DNA of 33,456 nucleotides, taken from positions 1 through 33,456 of the forward strand of contig DASUFI010000036.1 of assembly GCA_036274635.1 (NCBI GenBank). The letters run 5' to 3'. Within the stretch, counting starts at the first letter, position 1. Each line of letters opens with the position of its first letter. The translations under genes were made by a program, and so were the position numbers. The notes beneath the pieces were generated by a model. It saw only the letters and a program-made list of their open reading frames with translations. It did not search any database and was not told the DNA's origin. This document shows positions 23,651 to 31,656 of the stretch, one piece after another. Source of the DNA: DASUFI01 sp036274635 (GTDB taxonomy: Bacteria > Planctomycetota > B15-G4).

Positions 23651-25066
23651 TCAGGTGCGGCGCTTGAGCGCCTCGTTCTCGGCCTGCAGGCGCGCGACGA
23701 CATCCTCCCAGCCCTCGCTGCGCAGCAGCTCCTTGAGCCCGGCCTCGCGCAGCAGGAAGGCGCGCTCGCGGCGGGCGAGCGAGTCGGCGGCGGCGCGCGC
23801 GACGGCCGGGTCGCTGGGCGCACGCGGACGGCCCTGCAGGCCGGCGTACAGGGCCAGCAGGCGCGAGAGGTGCGTGGCGGCGTCGAGGCGCGGCGGCGCG
23901 GGCGCGGTCGCCTGGCGTCGGCGCTCGGCGGGATCGGTGGCCAGCCGCTGCAGCGCGGCGGCCAGCGCGCGGGCATCGCCGCGCGGGAAGAGCGCCACGC
24001 GCGGCGTCGCGCGGTCGCGCAGGGCGCCGAGGTCCGTGGCCAGCACCGGGATGCCCAGCGCGCAGGCCTCATCCAGCGCGAAGGAGTAGCTCTCGGCGCA
24101 CAGCGTGGGCACGACGGCCGCGTCCAGCAGCGCGGCCGCGAGGTCCACGGGTGCATAGCGGCCGTGCCAGACGACGCGTCGGTCGCCGGCGCGCGCGCGC
24201 AGTCGGGCCTCCTGCTCGGGCGTGGGCGCCGCGCCCCACACGTGCAGCTCCACCGTGCGCGGGTCGGGCAACGCGGCCTGCGCGTCCAGCAGCACCTCCA
24301 CGCCCTTGAGCTCGTGCAGGTGGCCGAAGGTGCCCACGCGCAGCGGCTCCTGCGGCGTGGCGGGACGCTCGCCGAGCGGCCGCGTGGCCGGGGCGAGCTG
24401 CGTGGTGCTGGCGGGCGGCAGCGCCACGACCTCGCGCTGCAGGCCCAGCCAGTCGAGCAGCCGGCGCGCGTGACCCTCCGTGGGCGCAAGGCACACGTCG
24501 GCCGCGGCCACCTCGCCGCGCAGGTCGTCCGCGAAGACGCGTACCGAGGCGTCGATCTCCTCGTCACCCTGGAAGCGCCAGCGCGGCGCGCAGTGGCGGC
24601 AGGCGTCCGGCGATGGCGGCAGCTCGCAGAAGCTGAGGTCGGCCTTGACGCGGTGGTAGCGCGGGCAGCTGGCGAAGAGGTCGTGCAGCGAGAGCAGCAC
24701 GGGCACGCCGCGCGCGCGGGCGACGCGCACCAGCGTGGTGGTCAGGCGCGCCCAGTGGTGCACGTGCAGCAGGTCGGGGCGGAAGTCGTCCAGCCAGGCG
24801 AGGAAGGCGCGCTCGACCAGCGGGTTCTCGAGCTTGTCCCAGCGCTCGAAGAACAGGTCGTGGCGGTGCACGCGCACGACGGGCACCGGGCCGGAGGCCT
24901 CGCGCGCCACCTGGAACTGCGGGCGCCACTCGATGCTGCCGGAGAAGACCTCCACGGCGTCGCCGCGCGCGGCAAGGTCGCGGGCGAGGTCGGCCACCAG
25001 GCGCTCGGTGCCGCCCACCAGCTCGGGCGGCTGGCCGTGCACCACGAGGCCGACGCGGCGGGGCAT
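23651..25066 (-). CDS. GT4-type glycosyltransferase with four-cysteine motif (B)
   Basis: The 471-residue product has the GT-B fold of family 4. The N-terminal domain starts VGLVVHGQPPELVGGTERLVADLA with the GGTE loop at 18-21, and the DLLHVHHWA strand follows at about 98-106. The C-terminal nucleotide-sugar half has VGTFGHLHELKGVEVLLDA and the E-x7-E motif in CAESYSFALDEACALG. Between them lies a four-cysteine motif (Cys134, 147, 156, 159). The C-terminal 80 residues are rich in Arg and Leu and may form a coiled coil (LREAGLKELLRSEGWEDVVARLQAENEALKRR region). It should transfer an activated sugar to a lipid- or protein-linked glycan at the inner face of the membrane. Its ATG overlaps the previous stop by one base (TGATG at 25068-25064), indicating translational coupling. 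Confidence 0.92.
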   Translation of the reverse strand: MPRRVGLVVHGQPPELVGGTERLVADLARDLAARGDAVEVFSGSIEWRPQFQVAREASGPVPVVRVHRHDLFFERWDKLENPLVERAFLAWLDDFRPDLLHVHHWARLTTTLVRVARARGVPVLLSLHDLFASCPRYHRVKADLSFCELPPSPDACRHCAPRWRFQGDEEIDASVRVFADDLRGEVAAADVCLAPTEGHARRLLDWLGLQREVVALPPASTTQLAPATRPLGERPATPQEPLRVGTFGHLHELKGVEVLLDAQAALPDPRTVELHVWGAAPTPEQEARLRARAGDRRVVWHGRYAPVDLAAALLDAAVVPTLCAESYSFALDEACALGIPVLATDLGALRDRATPRVALFPRGDARALAAALQRLATDPAERRRQATAPAPPRLDAATHLSRLLALYAGLQGRPRAPSDPAVARAAADSLARRERAFLLREAGLKELLRSEGWEDVVARLQAENEALKRRT

Positions 25067-26529
25067 CAGCGCTTGCGCGGCGGTCGCGGCGGCCGCGGGC
25101 CGCCGTGGTGCCCGCCGCCGGTGGCCGCGCCCGCATTGAACTTGCCGGTGATCAGCTCGTCGTAGAGCTGCTCGATGCCGGCGGCGTCGTCCTCGATCTT
25201 GCGCGGCGGGTCCATCGAGACGCTCCACGCGCGCAGCGTGGTGGGATTGGCGAGGATGGCCTTGAGGTGCTCGGCCAGCGCGCCCGTGTCGCCCGCGGGG
25301 AAGAGGCGCCCGCTGCGCCCGTCGTCGATGAGCTCGGCCATGCCGCCCTGCCCGCTGGCGATCACCGGCACGCCCGCGGCGAAGGCCTCCTGGATGACCA
25401 CGGGCGAGTTCTCCAGCCACAGCGAGGGCATGACCAGGCAGTCGATCTGCGCGAAGGCCTCGCCGATGCGCGCGCGGTCCACGGGCCCGCGGAACTCCAC
25501 GTCGCAGCCGTCGGCCAGGTCGCGCAGCATGCGGCCGTACTCGGAGTGGTGCACGTCGCTGCCGAAGACCAGCAGGCGGCACTGCTCCTTCGGCACGCGG
25601 CGCAGCGCGTCCACCAGCACGTGCACGCCCTTGTGCGGCGCGATGGTGCCGATGAAGCCGAAGGTGATCTTGGCGTCGCCGCGCGTGGCGGGCGCCACGG
25701 TCTCGAAGGGCCGCGTGTCGATGCCGTAGCGCGAGACGCGCACCTTGGTGCGCGGGATGCCCCACTCGATGACGCGCTCGGCCACCGTGTTGCTGGGCGA
25801 GAGGAAGACGTCGACCTGCTCGATGAGGCTGCGCACCTTGCGCATGCGGTGGCGCAGCTCGTCCGCAAGGCCGCCGTCCGCGCCGGCCTTGGCCGAGCGC
25901 GTGCTCTCCTGCTTGCGGCGCTTGAGCAGGCGGCTGCGGTCCTGCGCCCAGTAGACCAGCGGCGCGAGGTCCACGCCGGTGAGCTCGCGCGTGGCCGTGA
26001 GCATGCGGATGATGGCCTTCTCCGGCTTGCCCTGGCTGAAGGTGAAGTCCTGCAGGCAGGCGTGGCAGTCGCGCAGGCTGGGCCCGGGGCACAGCGCGCC
26101 CGAGGGCAGCAGCAGCTGGCCGAAGCGCGGGCAGTAGAGCCAGAAGTCGTTGAGCGTCATGACCACGCGCGCCCCGCCGGCGCGCGACATCTGCGGCATG
26201 TTCATCGAGTGCAGCATGAGGTGCTGCACGTGCACCACGTCCGGCTTGACCTCGTCGAAGACGCGCTGGAAGGCGCCCTCCGCCTGGGCGTTGACGAAGG
26301 TCTCCTCGAAGCCGTCGAAGTCGAGGTTGTTGACCATGACGTGCACCGGCACGCCGTCGAGGTCGCGCCGGTAGGTTCCGTAGCTGCGGCGCGAGAGCTC
26401 CTTCTCGGTGCAGAAGACGTGCACCTCGTGCCCGCGCGCCTGCAGCGCGCGCGCCAGGTTGTGCGTGTAGACCTCGGTGCCGGCCGAGTGCTGCGGCAGG
26501 TACACGTGCACGGGCATGAGGATCTTCAT
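25066..26529 (-). CDS. GT4-type glycosyltransferase with four-cysteine motif (A)
   Basis: The 487-residue GT-B enzyme begins MKILMPVHVYLPQHSAGTEVYTHNLA with the GTE loop at 17-19. Next come PDVVHVQHLM, the four-cysteine motif (Cys133, 147, 155, 158) after TLNDFW, and then a basic helical insert. The C-terminal domain carries FGFIGTIAPHKGVHVLVDAL, the E-x7-E motif in LENSPVVIQEAFAAG, and GQGGMAELIDDGRSGRLF. It should add a sugar from a nucleotide donor; donor and acceptor are not readable. The last 20 residues form an odd tail rich in Gly, His, Pro and Arg. The start overlaps the preceding GT2 stop by four bases (ATGA) and the stop overlaps the next GT4 start, so it is part of one coupled unit. 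Sequence similarity with neighbour B suggests an old duplication. Confidence 0.93.
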   Translation of the reverse strand: MKILMPVHVYLPQHSAGTEVYTHNLARALQARGHEVHVFCTEKELSRRSYGTYRRDLDGVPVHVMVNNLDFDGFEETFVNAQAEGAFQRVFDEVKPDVVHVQHLMLHSMNMPQMSRAGGARVVMTLNDFWLYCPRFGQLLLPSGALCPGPSLRDCHACLQDFTFSQGKPEKAIIRMLTATRELTGVDLAPLVYWAQDRSRLLKRRKQESTRSAKAGADGGLADELRHRMRKVRSLIEQVDVFLSPSNTVAERVIEWGIPRTKVRVSRYGIDTRPFETVAPATRGDAKITFGFIGTIAPHKGVHVLVDALRRVPKEQCRLLVFGSDVHHSEYGRMLRDLADGCDVEFRGPVDRARIGEAFAQIDCLVMPSLWLENSPVVIQEAFAAGVPVIASGQGGMAELIDDGRSGRLFPAGDTGALAEHLKAILANPTTLRAWSVSMDPPRKIEDDAAGIEQLYDELITGKFNAGAATGGGHHGGPRPPRPPRKR

Positions 26530-27563
26530 CGCGGCCTCCGCGCGAAGCGGGCGGCCACGGCCGCGTCCACGTGCGCGCCGCGCAGGCCGTCGAGGACGCC
26601 GCGCAGCTTGGCCACCGCGCCGGCCCCGCCGCCGCGCAGCGCCGCGCGCAGCCAGGCCAGCGGCCACAGGCCCAGGTCGAACACGAAGAGCGCGGCCCAG
26701 CCCGCGGCCGTGCCGTGCTTGCGCAGGAAGCGCACGGAGTTGACGCCGGTCATGTACTTGCGCCCCGCGGTGTAGCCGCCGCCGGTGCTGGCCGACAGCG
26801 CGTGCCAGGCGCGCGCGCGCGGCACGGCCAGCGCGCGCAGCCCGGCCTGCCGCAGGCGCACGCCCCAGTCGGCGTCCTCCAGGTAGCAGAAGAACTCCTC
26901 GTCCAGCAGGCCCGCGCGCTCGATCGCGAGGCGCGAGATGAGCAGGCAGGCGCCCGGCACGTAGTCCACGTCGCGCGGCTCGCCGTCCGGCGCGCGGCCG
27001 CCGTGCTGCAGCAGCTGCGTCACGTTGAGCTGCGGCCCGATGCGCCCGCCGCAGGCCCACACGACCTCGGGCCGGTCGCGGTACATGAGGCACGGGCCGG
27101 CCGCGCCCACCGGCCGCTCCTCCTCCTCCTGCGCCGCGTGCACGCCGGCGAGGAGCTGGCCGAAGGTGTCGGGCGCGACGACCACGTCGCTGTTGAGCAG
27201 GCAGACCCAGTCGGCGCCCAGCTGGTCGAAGGCGTGGCGCAGCGCGCGGTTGTTGCCGCCGGCGTAGCCCAGGTTGGTGCCGAGGCGCAGCACGGCCAGG
27301 CCCGGGTCCTCGGCCAGCGCGCGCTCCACCGAGTCGTCGCTGCTGCCGTTGTCGGCCAGCAGCGCCACGGGCTGCGCGCCGCGGCAGGCGCGCAGGCTGC
27401 GGAGGCAGGCGAGCGTCTCGTCGCCGCCGTTCCAGTTGAGCACCACGGCCACGATGCGCACGCCGGCCTCGGGCGCGGACGTGTGGGCCGGGACGCTCGC
27501 GGCACGGTCCTCAGGCGCGGGGGGCACGACGGGAGGAGACTCCTGACGGATCCTCGGCGTCAC
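26526..27563 (-). CDS. GT2-type glycosyltransferase (C)
   Basis: The 345-residue product is a family 2 GT-A glycosyltransferase. Visible are VAVVLNWNGGDETLACLRSL, ADNGSSDDS (nucleotide binding, near 70-78), LGYAGGNNRAL, the DxD-equivalent NSD at 124-126 and the acceptor-side ED in CYLEDADWGVRLR. The first 33 residues are a Pro- and Ala-rich, low-complexity leader that precedes the fold. After the catalytic domain a hydrophobic stretch (AALFVFDLGLWPLAWLRAAL) probably attaches the enzyme to the membrane. The GTG start at 27563 overlaps the upstream stop (GTGA), which makes a start here much more likely than the longer open frame upstream. Rhamnosyltransferase-like members share this layout, but the sugar is not determined. 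Confidence 0.9.
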   Translation of the reverse strand: MTPRIRQESPPVVPPAPEDRAASVPAHTSAPEAGVRIVAVVLNWNGGDETLACLRSLRACRGAQPVALLADNGSSDDSVERALAEDPGLAVLRLGTNLGYAGGNNRALRHAFDQLGADWVCLLNSDVVVAPDTFGQLLAGVHAAQEEEERPVGAAGPCLMYRDRPEVVWACGGRIGPQLNVTQLLQHGGRAPDGEPRDVDYVPGACLLISRLAIERAGLLDEEFFCYLEDADWGVRLRQAGLRALAVPRARAWHALSASTGGGYTAGRKYMTGVNSVRFLRKHGTAAGWAALFVFDLGLWPLAWLRAALRGGGAGAVAKLRGVLDGLRGAHVDAAVAARFARRPR

Positions 27564-28627
27564 GGGACCATCCAGCGCGTGGCTCGCCACAAGCCGCGCA
27601 GCGCGACATTGAAGGCTTTTTCCAGTCGCGCTTCCAGCGGCCCGCGCGCGATGACGGGGGAGATGGTCAAGTCGTCGGCGCACAGGAGCCGTCGGTCCGA
27701 GACCCGCCGCACGCCGGCCAGAGCGCGCCGGTGCCGCCATGCGCTCGGCAGCAGCGACAGCAGCTCCCAGCGCCCCCGCAGGTAGCTGCCCCACGCGCCG
27801 CGCCGCAGCGCGAAGGCGCCGTAGACGAGGCCGTAGAGCAGCCGGCCGGGGAGGCTGGCCAGCAGCGCCGGCCAAGAGTAGTTCTTCAGCACGAGGTAGG
27901 TGCGGTTGCGACCATGCAGGAAGGCCCGCCGCGCCGGGTACGACGGCGCGCCCGGCCGGAACGACAGCCCGACGGTGCCCTCGCGGTGCAGGACCACGGC
28001 CTCGGGCACCCGCCGCAGGCGCAAGCCTCGCACGCGCAGCCTGTAGGACAGATCGTGATCCTCGAACAGGATGAAGAAGGCCGGGTCGTAGCCGCCGACC
28101 TCCAGCACCAGCTGCCGGTCGGCCAGCAGGCACATGGAGATGACGGCGTCCACGTCCTCCGGCGCGGCGGGCGCGGCGTCCACGCGCGCCAGCAGGTGGT
28201 CGAGGCACATCATGCCGACGTAGTGCAGGCGCCCGCCGTCGTAGTGCACCACGCCGGGGTCGCTGGCCAGCACCGCGCGCGGCTGCACCAGCGCGACGCC
28301 CTCGCCGGCCGTCTCGGCCCACAGGCGCTCGAGCACGTCGGGGCGCAGGATGACGTCGCTGTCGAGCTGCAGCACCCAGCGCGTGGCGGCCTCGGACAGG
28401 CCGCGGTTGCGCGCCGGGCACGGCCCGTCGTTGCGCCCCATCTGCACCAGCCGCACCGCCGCGCCGCGCCGGCGGATGCGCTCCAACGAGTCGTCGGTGG
28501 AGGCGTTGTCCACCACGAGCACCTCGCGCACCTCGCCGCGCACGGCCAGCGCCGCGTCGAGGCAGTCGTCCAGGAAGGCCGCGCCGTTCCAGTTGGTGAT
28601 GGCGATGGTCACGGGGCCGGCCGTCAC
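27560..28627 (-). CDS. GT2-type glycosyltransferase (B)
   Basis: The 355-residue product has the GT-A core: VTIAITNWNGAAFLDDCLDA, VLVVDNASTDDS (37-47), the metal-binding LDSDV (88-92) and the acceptor-loop FEDHDLSYRLRVRG. Behind the core, the motif RNRTYLVLKNYSWPALL recurs in similar form in the neighbouring GT2 A, and a hydrophobic segment (LLYGLVYGAFAL) may touch the membrane. The start codon is GTG at 28627, four bases after the stop of the preceding gene, and the stop overlaps the next gene. It therefore lies in the middle of a coupled glycosyltransferase operon. Donor and acceptor are unknown. Confidence 0.92.
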   Translation of the reverse strand: MTAGPVTIAITNWNGAAFLDDCLDAALAVRGEVREVLVVDNASTDDSLERIRRRGAAVRLVQMGRNDGPCPARNRGLSEAATRWVLQLDSDVILRPDVLERLWAETAGEGVALVQPRAVLASDPGVVHYDGGRLHYVGMMCLDHLLARVDAAPAAPEDVDAVISMCLLADRQLVLEVGGYDPAFFILFEDHDLSYRLRVRGLRLRRVPEAVVLHREGTVGLSFRPGAPSYPARRAFLHGRNRTYLVLKNYSWPALLASLPGRLLYGLVYGAFALRRGAWGSYLRGRWELLSLLPSAWRHRRALAGVRRVSDRRLLCADDLTISPVIARGPLEARLEKAFNVALRGLWRATRWMVP

Positions 28628-28631
28628 GCGC

Positions 28632-29570
28632 TCACAGCCCCGGCAGCCGGAAGTCCGGCGAGCGCACGACCGAGCGCCGCGCGAGGCAGTAGGGCAGGTT
28701 GGCCAGCGCCGCGAGCGTCGCGCGCGTCACGATCCACCACGCGCCCGGCGTCTCGCGCAGGGCCTGCGAGAGGCCCATGGTGCCGGTGGCCTCCAGCTCG
28801 GTCTCGTGCCCGGCGCCGGTGGCATCCTTGCGCACCGCGCGCCCGCCCCCGCCGAGGCCCTTGCGCGCCATGGCCCAGAACGAGCGGCCCACGTCCGGCC
28901 AGGAGCAGTTCTTGAAGGCGTAGAGCCAGAAGTTGCGCACGTGGAAATAGAGCGAGCGCCGCCCGGCCTTCATGCCGAAGGGCGTCGCGTGGTGGATCAC
29001 GGCCTCGGGGCACTGCAGGATGCGGCCGCCGCGCGCCAGCACGCGCGCCGCGAGGTCGCGCTCGTTGCCGTAGATGAAGAAGCGCTCGTCGTAGCCGCCC
29101 GTGTCGCGCAGCACCGCCGCGCGCGCCAGCGTGCCGCAGCCGCGGAAGGTGCTGGCGTAGTAGCGGCCGCGCTCGACCTCCTGGCGCTGGTAGGCCTCGG
29201 GCATGCCTGGCTCGATGACGCGGCTGGACACCATGGCCGTGCTCTCCGGCTCGCCCGCCAGCGCGGCCTCCAGCGTGGCCAGCCACTCGCGCGTGGCCTG
29301 CACGTCGTCGTCCATGATGGCCACGGCCTCGCCGGTCGCGCGCCGGAACCCGATGTTGAAGGTCTCGCACGCGCCCTTGCGGTCGTGCGGCATCTCCACC
29401 AGCACCACGTCGGGGTGCGCCGCCCGCAGCGCCGCGGCCGTGCCGTCGCCGCTGCAGTTGTCCACGACCACGATCTCGTCGGGCACGCGCGTGCCGGCCT
29501 TGAGCGCCGCGACGTTGGCCAGCACGGCCTGCTGCTTGTTCCACGTGGAGATGACGGCGGTGATCTTCAT
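28632..29570 (-). CDS. GT2-type glycosyltransferase (A)
   Basis: The 312-residue product begins KITAVISTWNKQQAVLANVAALK and shows the GT-A features IVVVDNCSGDGT (33-44), the metal-binding DDD at 87-89 (IMDDDV) and the acceptor-loop IYGNERDLAARVLARG. The frame is open upstream of ATG 29570, but upstream residues have no GT2 similarity, so the fold fixes the start. No clear Shine-Dalgarno sequence is seen; a TATCCT box lies 14 bases upstream. A conserved RNFWLYAFKNCSWPDV segment links it to GT2 B by common descent. It heads the GT2-GT2-GT2-GT4-GT4 series. The 71-base gap before it, after the deacetylase gene, contains a ten-pair inverted repeat, described separately. Confidence 0.92.
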   Translation of the reverse strand: MKITAVISTWNKQQAVLANVAALKAGTRVPDEIVVVDNCSGDGTAAALRAAHPDVVLVEMPHDRKGACETFNIGFRRATGEAVAIMDDDVQATREWLATLEAALAGEPESTAMVSSRVIEPGMPEAYQRQEVERGRYYASTFRGCGTLARAAVLRDTGGYDERFFIYGNERDLAARVLARGGRILQCPEAVIHHATPFGMKAGRRSLYFHVRNFWLYAFKNCSWPDVGRSFWAMARKGLGGGGRAVRKDATGAGHETELEATGTMGLSQALRETPGAWWIVTRATLAALANLPYCLARRSVVRSPDFRLPGL

Positions 29571-29584
29571 GGGCCCGGGGCCGA

Positions 29585-29590
29585 AGGATA
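29585..29590 (-). promoter_or_regulatory. Possible -10 box (TATCCT) before GT2 A
   Basis: GATATCCT on the minus strand lies 14 bases before ATG 29570, giving a predicted leader of only about seven bases. It is the only AT-rich hexamer in the gap between the deacetylase and GT2 A. Confidence 0.3.
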
Positions 29591-29592
29591 TC

Positions 29593-29638
29593 CCGCGGAA
29601 AGGCCGGTTCCCTCCCCGAGCCGTCTGGCCCTTCCGGA
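29593..29638. other. Inverted repeat between the deacetylase and GT2 A genes
   Basis: On the minus strand CGGAAGGGCC, just after the deacetylase stop, can pair with GGCCTTTCCG about 21 bases later: ten pairs including one G-T. There is no T-run, so it may be an attenuator or a weak terminator. It lies directly upstream of the TATCCT box. Confidence 0.3.
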
Positions 29639-29641
29639 CTG

Positions 29642-30349
29642 CTAATCCGCGGGCAGGCCGAGGGCCTTGCGCAGCGCGTCCACCCGGCGCAGGGCGTCGT
29701 CCACGGCCGCCGGCGCCAGCTCGAGGAAGGCCTCGGCGTGCGTCACGGCCGGCAGGTCCACGTTCACGGTGCGGGCCCGCGCGCGCGCGTCGCACTTCTC
29801 GACCAGGTCCACCAGGCCGCGCTGGCTGCCGAAGGTCTCCAGCGCCTTGCGCTTGAGCTGCTTCACGGGCGTGATGTCCAGCAGGAAGGTCGCCGGCGTC
29901 TCGGTGTTGACCTCGTAGAGCAGCAGGCGCGGCGGCGGGCCGCGGCGCAGCGCGACGGCCGTGGCGCGCAGCGTGGCGAGGTGGTCGGGGTGCAGCTCGA
30001 AGGGTGAGGGCGCGTACACCACCACCGGCCGCTCGCGGGCCACCAGCGCCTCGAGCCGCTCCGGCAGCCCGGCGTCCTGCGCCACCGCCCCGTCCCTCGC
30101 TCCCAGGCTGGTCACGTCCGTGCGCCCCAGCAGGTTGGCCGCCGCGCGCGACTCCTCCGTCCGCCGCTGCGGGTCGCCGCCGCCCTCGCCGGCGGTGACC
30201 AGCGCCACGTGCACGCGGTCGCCGCGCCGCACGTGCAGGGCGATGGCGCCGCCGCAGCCCAGGATCTCGTCGTCGGGATGCGGCGCGACCACCAGCACCG
30301 GGCCGACCGGGACGCGCGACAGGTCGTGCAGGGGCGGGAAGCGGTTCAT
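29642..30349 (-). CDS. PIG-L/LmbE-family deacetylase
   Basis: The 235-residue product is a zinc-dependent deacetylase of the PIG-L family, which removes the acetyl group from N-acetylglucosaminyl groups on lipids or small molecules. The signature VVAPHPDDEILGCGG puts the zinc ligands at His24 and Asp27, with the catalytic Asp26, and a second metal-site segment ELHPDH places His120 and His123. Length and the C-terminal ALETFGSQ region are normal for the family. The ATG overlaps the stop of the GT4 gene before it (ATGA at 30349-30346), so the transferase and deacetylase are probably made together and act in sequence. The pair resembles the first two steps of mycothiol or bacillithiol synthesis in outline, but no ligase for those pathways is present. 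Confidence 0.93.
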   Translation of the reverse strand: MNRFPPLHDLSRVPVGPVLVVAPHPDDEILGCGGAIALHVRRGDRVHVALVTAGEGGGDPQRRTEESRAAANLLGRTDVTSLGARDGAVAQDAGLPERLEALVARERPVVVYAPSPFELHPDHLATLRATAVALRRGPPPRLLLYEVNTETPATFLLDITPVKQLKRKALETFGSQRGLVDLVEKCDARARARTVNVDLPAVTHAEAFLELAPAAVDDALRRVDALRKALGLPAD

Positions 30350-31578
30350 GGCGTCCGTGCGCGATCGTACAGATCGGCCACGCGCGCCGCGTGCGCCGCG
30401 GGCGTGAGCAGGTCGTCGCGCGGCGCCGCCGACCAGGCCGCCAGCGGCGCGGGATCGCGCAGCAGCGCCGCCAGCAGGTGCGCCAGCGCCGACGGGTCGG
30501 CCGCGGGCAGCACCGCGCCCGCCGCGCCCACGCGCTCGGGCAGCGCGCCGCGGTCGCTCACCACCACCGGGAAGCCCAGCGCGCGCGCCTCGGCCACCAC
30601 CAGCCCGAAGGTCTCCTCTGCGCGGCTGGGGAACACGGCCAGGTCGGCCTCGCCCCGCAGCGCCGGCAGGTCGGCGGCCTCGTAGCGGCCGCGAAAGACG
30701 ACGTCGAGGCCCTCGGCCGCGTCCAGCAGCTCTTCGGCGTGGTCCGCGTCGACGGGCTCGCCCAGCACGATGAGCGCCAGCCGCGGATCGCGCGCGAGGC
30801 AAAGCGCGGCCAGCAGGTCCAGCACGCCCTTGGCCGGTGCGAGGTGGCCCCACGTGGCCACGACCAGCCGACCGTCCGCGCGGGGCCGCGGCGGCGCGGG
30901 TGGTGCCGCGGGCTCGGGCGCCGGGTGCGCCAGCGTGACCAGCTTGTCCGCCCCGAACAGCCCGCTGCGCGCCCAGCGCACGTGCACCGCCTCGGACGGC
31001 GCGATGGCCAGCCGCAGCGCCGCCGCCTCCGCCGCCGCCGTGGCCTTGCGCGCCGCCGTCTCCACCCGCAGCGCCGCCTCGCCCGCCGCGAAGTCGGGCA
31101 GCACGCAGGCCACGCAGCGCTCCGACGGCAGCGGGAAGGCGTGCTCGCAGCTCTCCCCATCCGGCCGCACGAGGAAGAAGCGCGCGCACACCAGCGTGAA
31201 GTCGTGCAGCGTGGCCACCACCGGCAGCCCGCCCGCCGCCAGCCGCGCGGCGAGATCGCCCGAGAGGTTCAGCGCGTGGTGCAGGTGCACGACGTCCGGC
31301 GCGAACTCGCGCACCACGCCCACCACCTGCTCCGCCACGCGCGGCTGGCGCCAGTCCATGGAGTAGTTCTCGCCGGGCCGGCGCAGCACGCGCGCCACGG
31401 CCGTGCCGCCCACCGTCTCGCGCCGCACCGCGCCGCGCGGGTCGCGGCGATCGCTGCCGGCCACGACCAGCACCGCGTCGCCGCGCGCGCGCTGCGCCGC
31501 CGCGAGCGTCTCGACGCAGGCCTCGGTGCCGCCCCGGAACTCGGGCGGATACTGGTGCACGAGGTGCGCGACCTTCAT
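30346..31578 (-). CDS. GT4-type glycosyltransferase with four-cysteine motif (C)
   Basis: The 410-residue GT-B enzyme starts MKVAHLVHQYPPEFRGGTEACVETLA with the GGTE loop at 16-19. PDVVHLHHAL lies near 95-104 and the four-cysteine motif (Cys131, 144, 155, 158) follows TLHDF. The donor-binding half has WGHLAPAKGVLDLLAAL and the E-x7-E motif in EETFGLVVAEARALG. It should transfer a sugar from a nucleotide donor to a glycan or lipid. The start lies about 30 bases after a TAAGGT box; the Shine-Dalgarno sequence is weak. It is first in the glycosyltransferase run and overlaps the deacetylase gene by four bases, so its product may be the deacetylase substrate. Confidence 0.93.
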   Translation of the reverse strand: MKVAHLVHQYPPEFRGGTEACVETLAAAQRARGDAVLVVAGSDRRDPRGAVRRETVGGTAVARVLRRPGENYSMDWRQPRVAEQVVGVVREFAPDVVHLHHALNLSGDLAARLAAGGLPVVATLHDFTLVCARFFLVRPDGESCEHAFPLPSERCVACVLPDFAAGEAALRVETAARKATAAAEAAALRLAIAPSEAVHVRWARSGLFGADKLVTLAHPAPEPAAPPAPPRPRADGRLVVATWGHLAPAKGVLDLLAALCLARDPRLALIVLGEPVDADHAEELLDAAEGLDVVFRGRYEAADLPALRGEADLAVFPSRAEETFGLVVAEARALGFPVVVSDRGALPERVGAAGAVLPAADPSALAHLLAALLRDPAPLAAWSAAPRDDLLTPAAHAARVADLYDRARTP

Positions 31579-31608
31579 GCGCGGGGCCGGGGCCTGGGCA
31601 TGGGGACT

Positions 31609-31614
31609 ACCTTA
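31609..31614 (-). promoter_or_regulatory. Putative -10 box (TAAGGT) at the head of the glycosyltransferase run
   Basis: GCGTAAGGTAGTCCCC on the minus strand lies 30 bases before ATG 31578, in a 78-base gap after the PEBP lipoprotein gene. It fits the TANNNT pattern. No -35 is visible. Confidence 0.35.
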
Positions 31615-31656
31615 CGCGGCCGGAAGCGGGCGACGAAGCGCCGGCCCGCGACGCCC

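Noticed and set aside
25067..26092. Upstream extension of the GT4 B frame to 813 residues
   Set aside because: The GT-B fold begins exactly at ATG 25066, and the upstream part is a shadow of GT4 A.
29642..31578. GT4 C plus PIG-L deacetylase as the start of a bacillithiol or mycothiol pathway
   Set aside because: The pair alone is not specific. The transferase carries the four-cysteine motif of polysaccharide GT4 enzymes, no cysteine ligase gene is present, and many glycan transferases follow.
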